This document shows, in pieces, positions 4,783 to 5,204 of a stretch of 5,204 bases of DNA. Every line of letters begins with the position of its first letter. Positions within the stretch are counted from its first letter, which is position 1. Under the pieces are notes generated by a model that was not told the origin of the DNA, made no database searches, and worked only from the letters and a program-made list of their open reading frames with translations. Source of the stretch: an uncultured Deinococcales bacterium (GTDB taxonomy: Bacteria > Deinococcota > Deinococci > Deinococcales > Trueperaceae); contig CALGZD010000367.1 of NCBI GenBank assembly GCA_937934635.1, positions 1-5,204 on the forward strand, in the 5' to 3' direction. The translations under genes were made by a program, and so were the position numbers.

Positions 4783-5204
4783 TGAAATCAGGAAGCAAGA
4801 AAGAGAAAAAATCTCAGAAAAAGTACAGAACACCAAAACAGAACAAACAAACTAAAAGCAAACAGGCTCAAAACAAGCAAGCTCAAAATCAAAAAACACA
4901 AGCTTCAGAAAAACCCCAACAGATAGAAGTTGAATTTCTTTCTGGTCTTAAGGATATTGTCAAAAACGAGCTAAGGCAAAAATTTAAAGGAATCCAGCCT
5001 GTTTCTGAAACCGACAGCAGTCTGTCTTTCACCTACTCAGGCAATATAAGCAAGCTTAAAACCCTGAAAACAGTTGTTACAGTGTATGCCATTAAGAACT
5101 TCGATATACCTCGACCAAAAGCCTTACTTGGCAATGAGCAATGGCGAGACTTAGTGACCTTTTTAAAAGATATTAAGCAACTAGATAACTTCGAAAGCTT
5201 TCGC
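4782..5204 (+). CDS. THUMP-type RNA methyltransferase (TRM11/UPF0020-like), N-terminal part
   Basis: An open frame from the ATG at 4782 to the right edge (141 codons, incomplete). Residues 1-47 are a basic low-complexity tail rich in Lys and Gln, with KQAQN twice in a row (27-36). From residue 48 the sequence IEVEFLSGLKDIVKNELRQKF (48-68) starts a THUMP/ferredoxin-like RNA-binding region, followed by FTYSGNISKLKTLKTVVTVY (83-102) and FDIPRPKALLGNEQW (107-121). This pattern is typical of SAM-dependent RNA methylases of the TRM11/UPF0020 group, which modify the base of a tRNA or rRNA nucleotide. The catalytic Rossmann domain with its NPPY-type motif would lie beyond the window, so substrate and position cannot be named. 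The start shares one base with the preceding stop (TGATG) and has no separate ribosome site, implying translational coupling to the membrane-protein gene. The basic tail is probably an added RNA contact (inference). Confidence 0.72.
   Translation, partial: MKSGSKKEKKSQKKYRTPKQNKQTKSKQAQNKQAQNQKTQASEKPQQIEVEFLSGLKDIVKNELRQKFKGIQPVSETDSSLSFTYSGNISKLKTLKTVVTVYAIKNFDIPRPKALLGNEQWRDLVTFLKDIKQLDNFESFR
4860..4889 (+). repeat. 15-bp imperfect tandem duplication in the methylase tail
   Basis: Two adjacent 15-base units (4860-4874 and 4875-4889) both encode Lys-Gln-Ala-Gln-Asn with a few silent differences. The in-frame duplication lies within the Lys/Gln-rich N-terminal tail. Confidence 0.6.

Overview
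The window looks like part of a bacterial chromosome: short intergenic gaps, Shine-Dalgarno sites, genes overlapping by one base, and one insertion sequence. Base composition is moderately AT-rich. The CinA start, the DinB-like protein, the YceI-like protein and the THUMP-type RNA methylase fragment remind me most of Deinococcota (Trueperaceae-like) or Chloroflexota proteins. That placement is from memory of protein families and is tentative, because the base composition is lower in GC than is usual for those groups.

Left part (1-1018): two minus-strand genes read toward the left edge. A DinB-superfamily protein (424-918) is coupled by a one-base TAATG overlap to cinA (1-424, cut by the window edge). 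Just upstream of the DinB-like gene, in its probable 5' leader, lie nearly five tandem copies of a 16-bp unit (943-1018).

Middle part (1097-2803): a complete IS4-family (Tn5/IS50-like) insertion sequence occupies 1121-2591. It has 19-bp perfect terminal inverted repeats and an intact DDE transposase with a YREK signature, and its stop codon lies inside the right terminal repeat. It appears to have landed in a small C-rich/G-rich palindromic repeat whose halves now flank it. Right of the IS come a strong plus-strand intrinsic terminator with no obvious native gene to serve (2619-2664) and a large GC-rich palindromic element (2723-2803).

Right part (2863-5204): a secreted YceI-family protein (2863-3531, minus strand) is divergent from a two-gene plus-strand operon. 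The operon holds a two-TM membrane protein with a PEGA domain and a C-terminal FxLYD-like domain (3937-4782). This overlaps by one base (TGATG) a THUMP-type RNA methylase with a basic, Lys/Gln-rich N-terminal tail (4782 to the window end). The 405-bp gap between the divergent genes should hold both promoters, but no strong consensus promoter is visible.

yceI, the DinB-like gene and cinA all point the same way, so the IS and the repeats sit in the gap between yceI and the dinB-cinA pair. I see no clearly new multi-gene system. The most unusual items are the 16-bp repeat array, the nested IS/palindrome arrangement, the orphan terminator, and the PEGA/FxLYD-methylase pairing.
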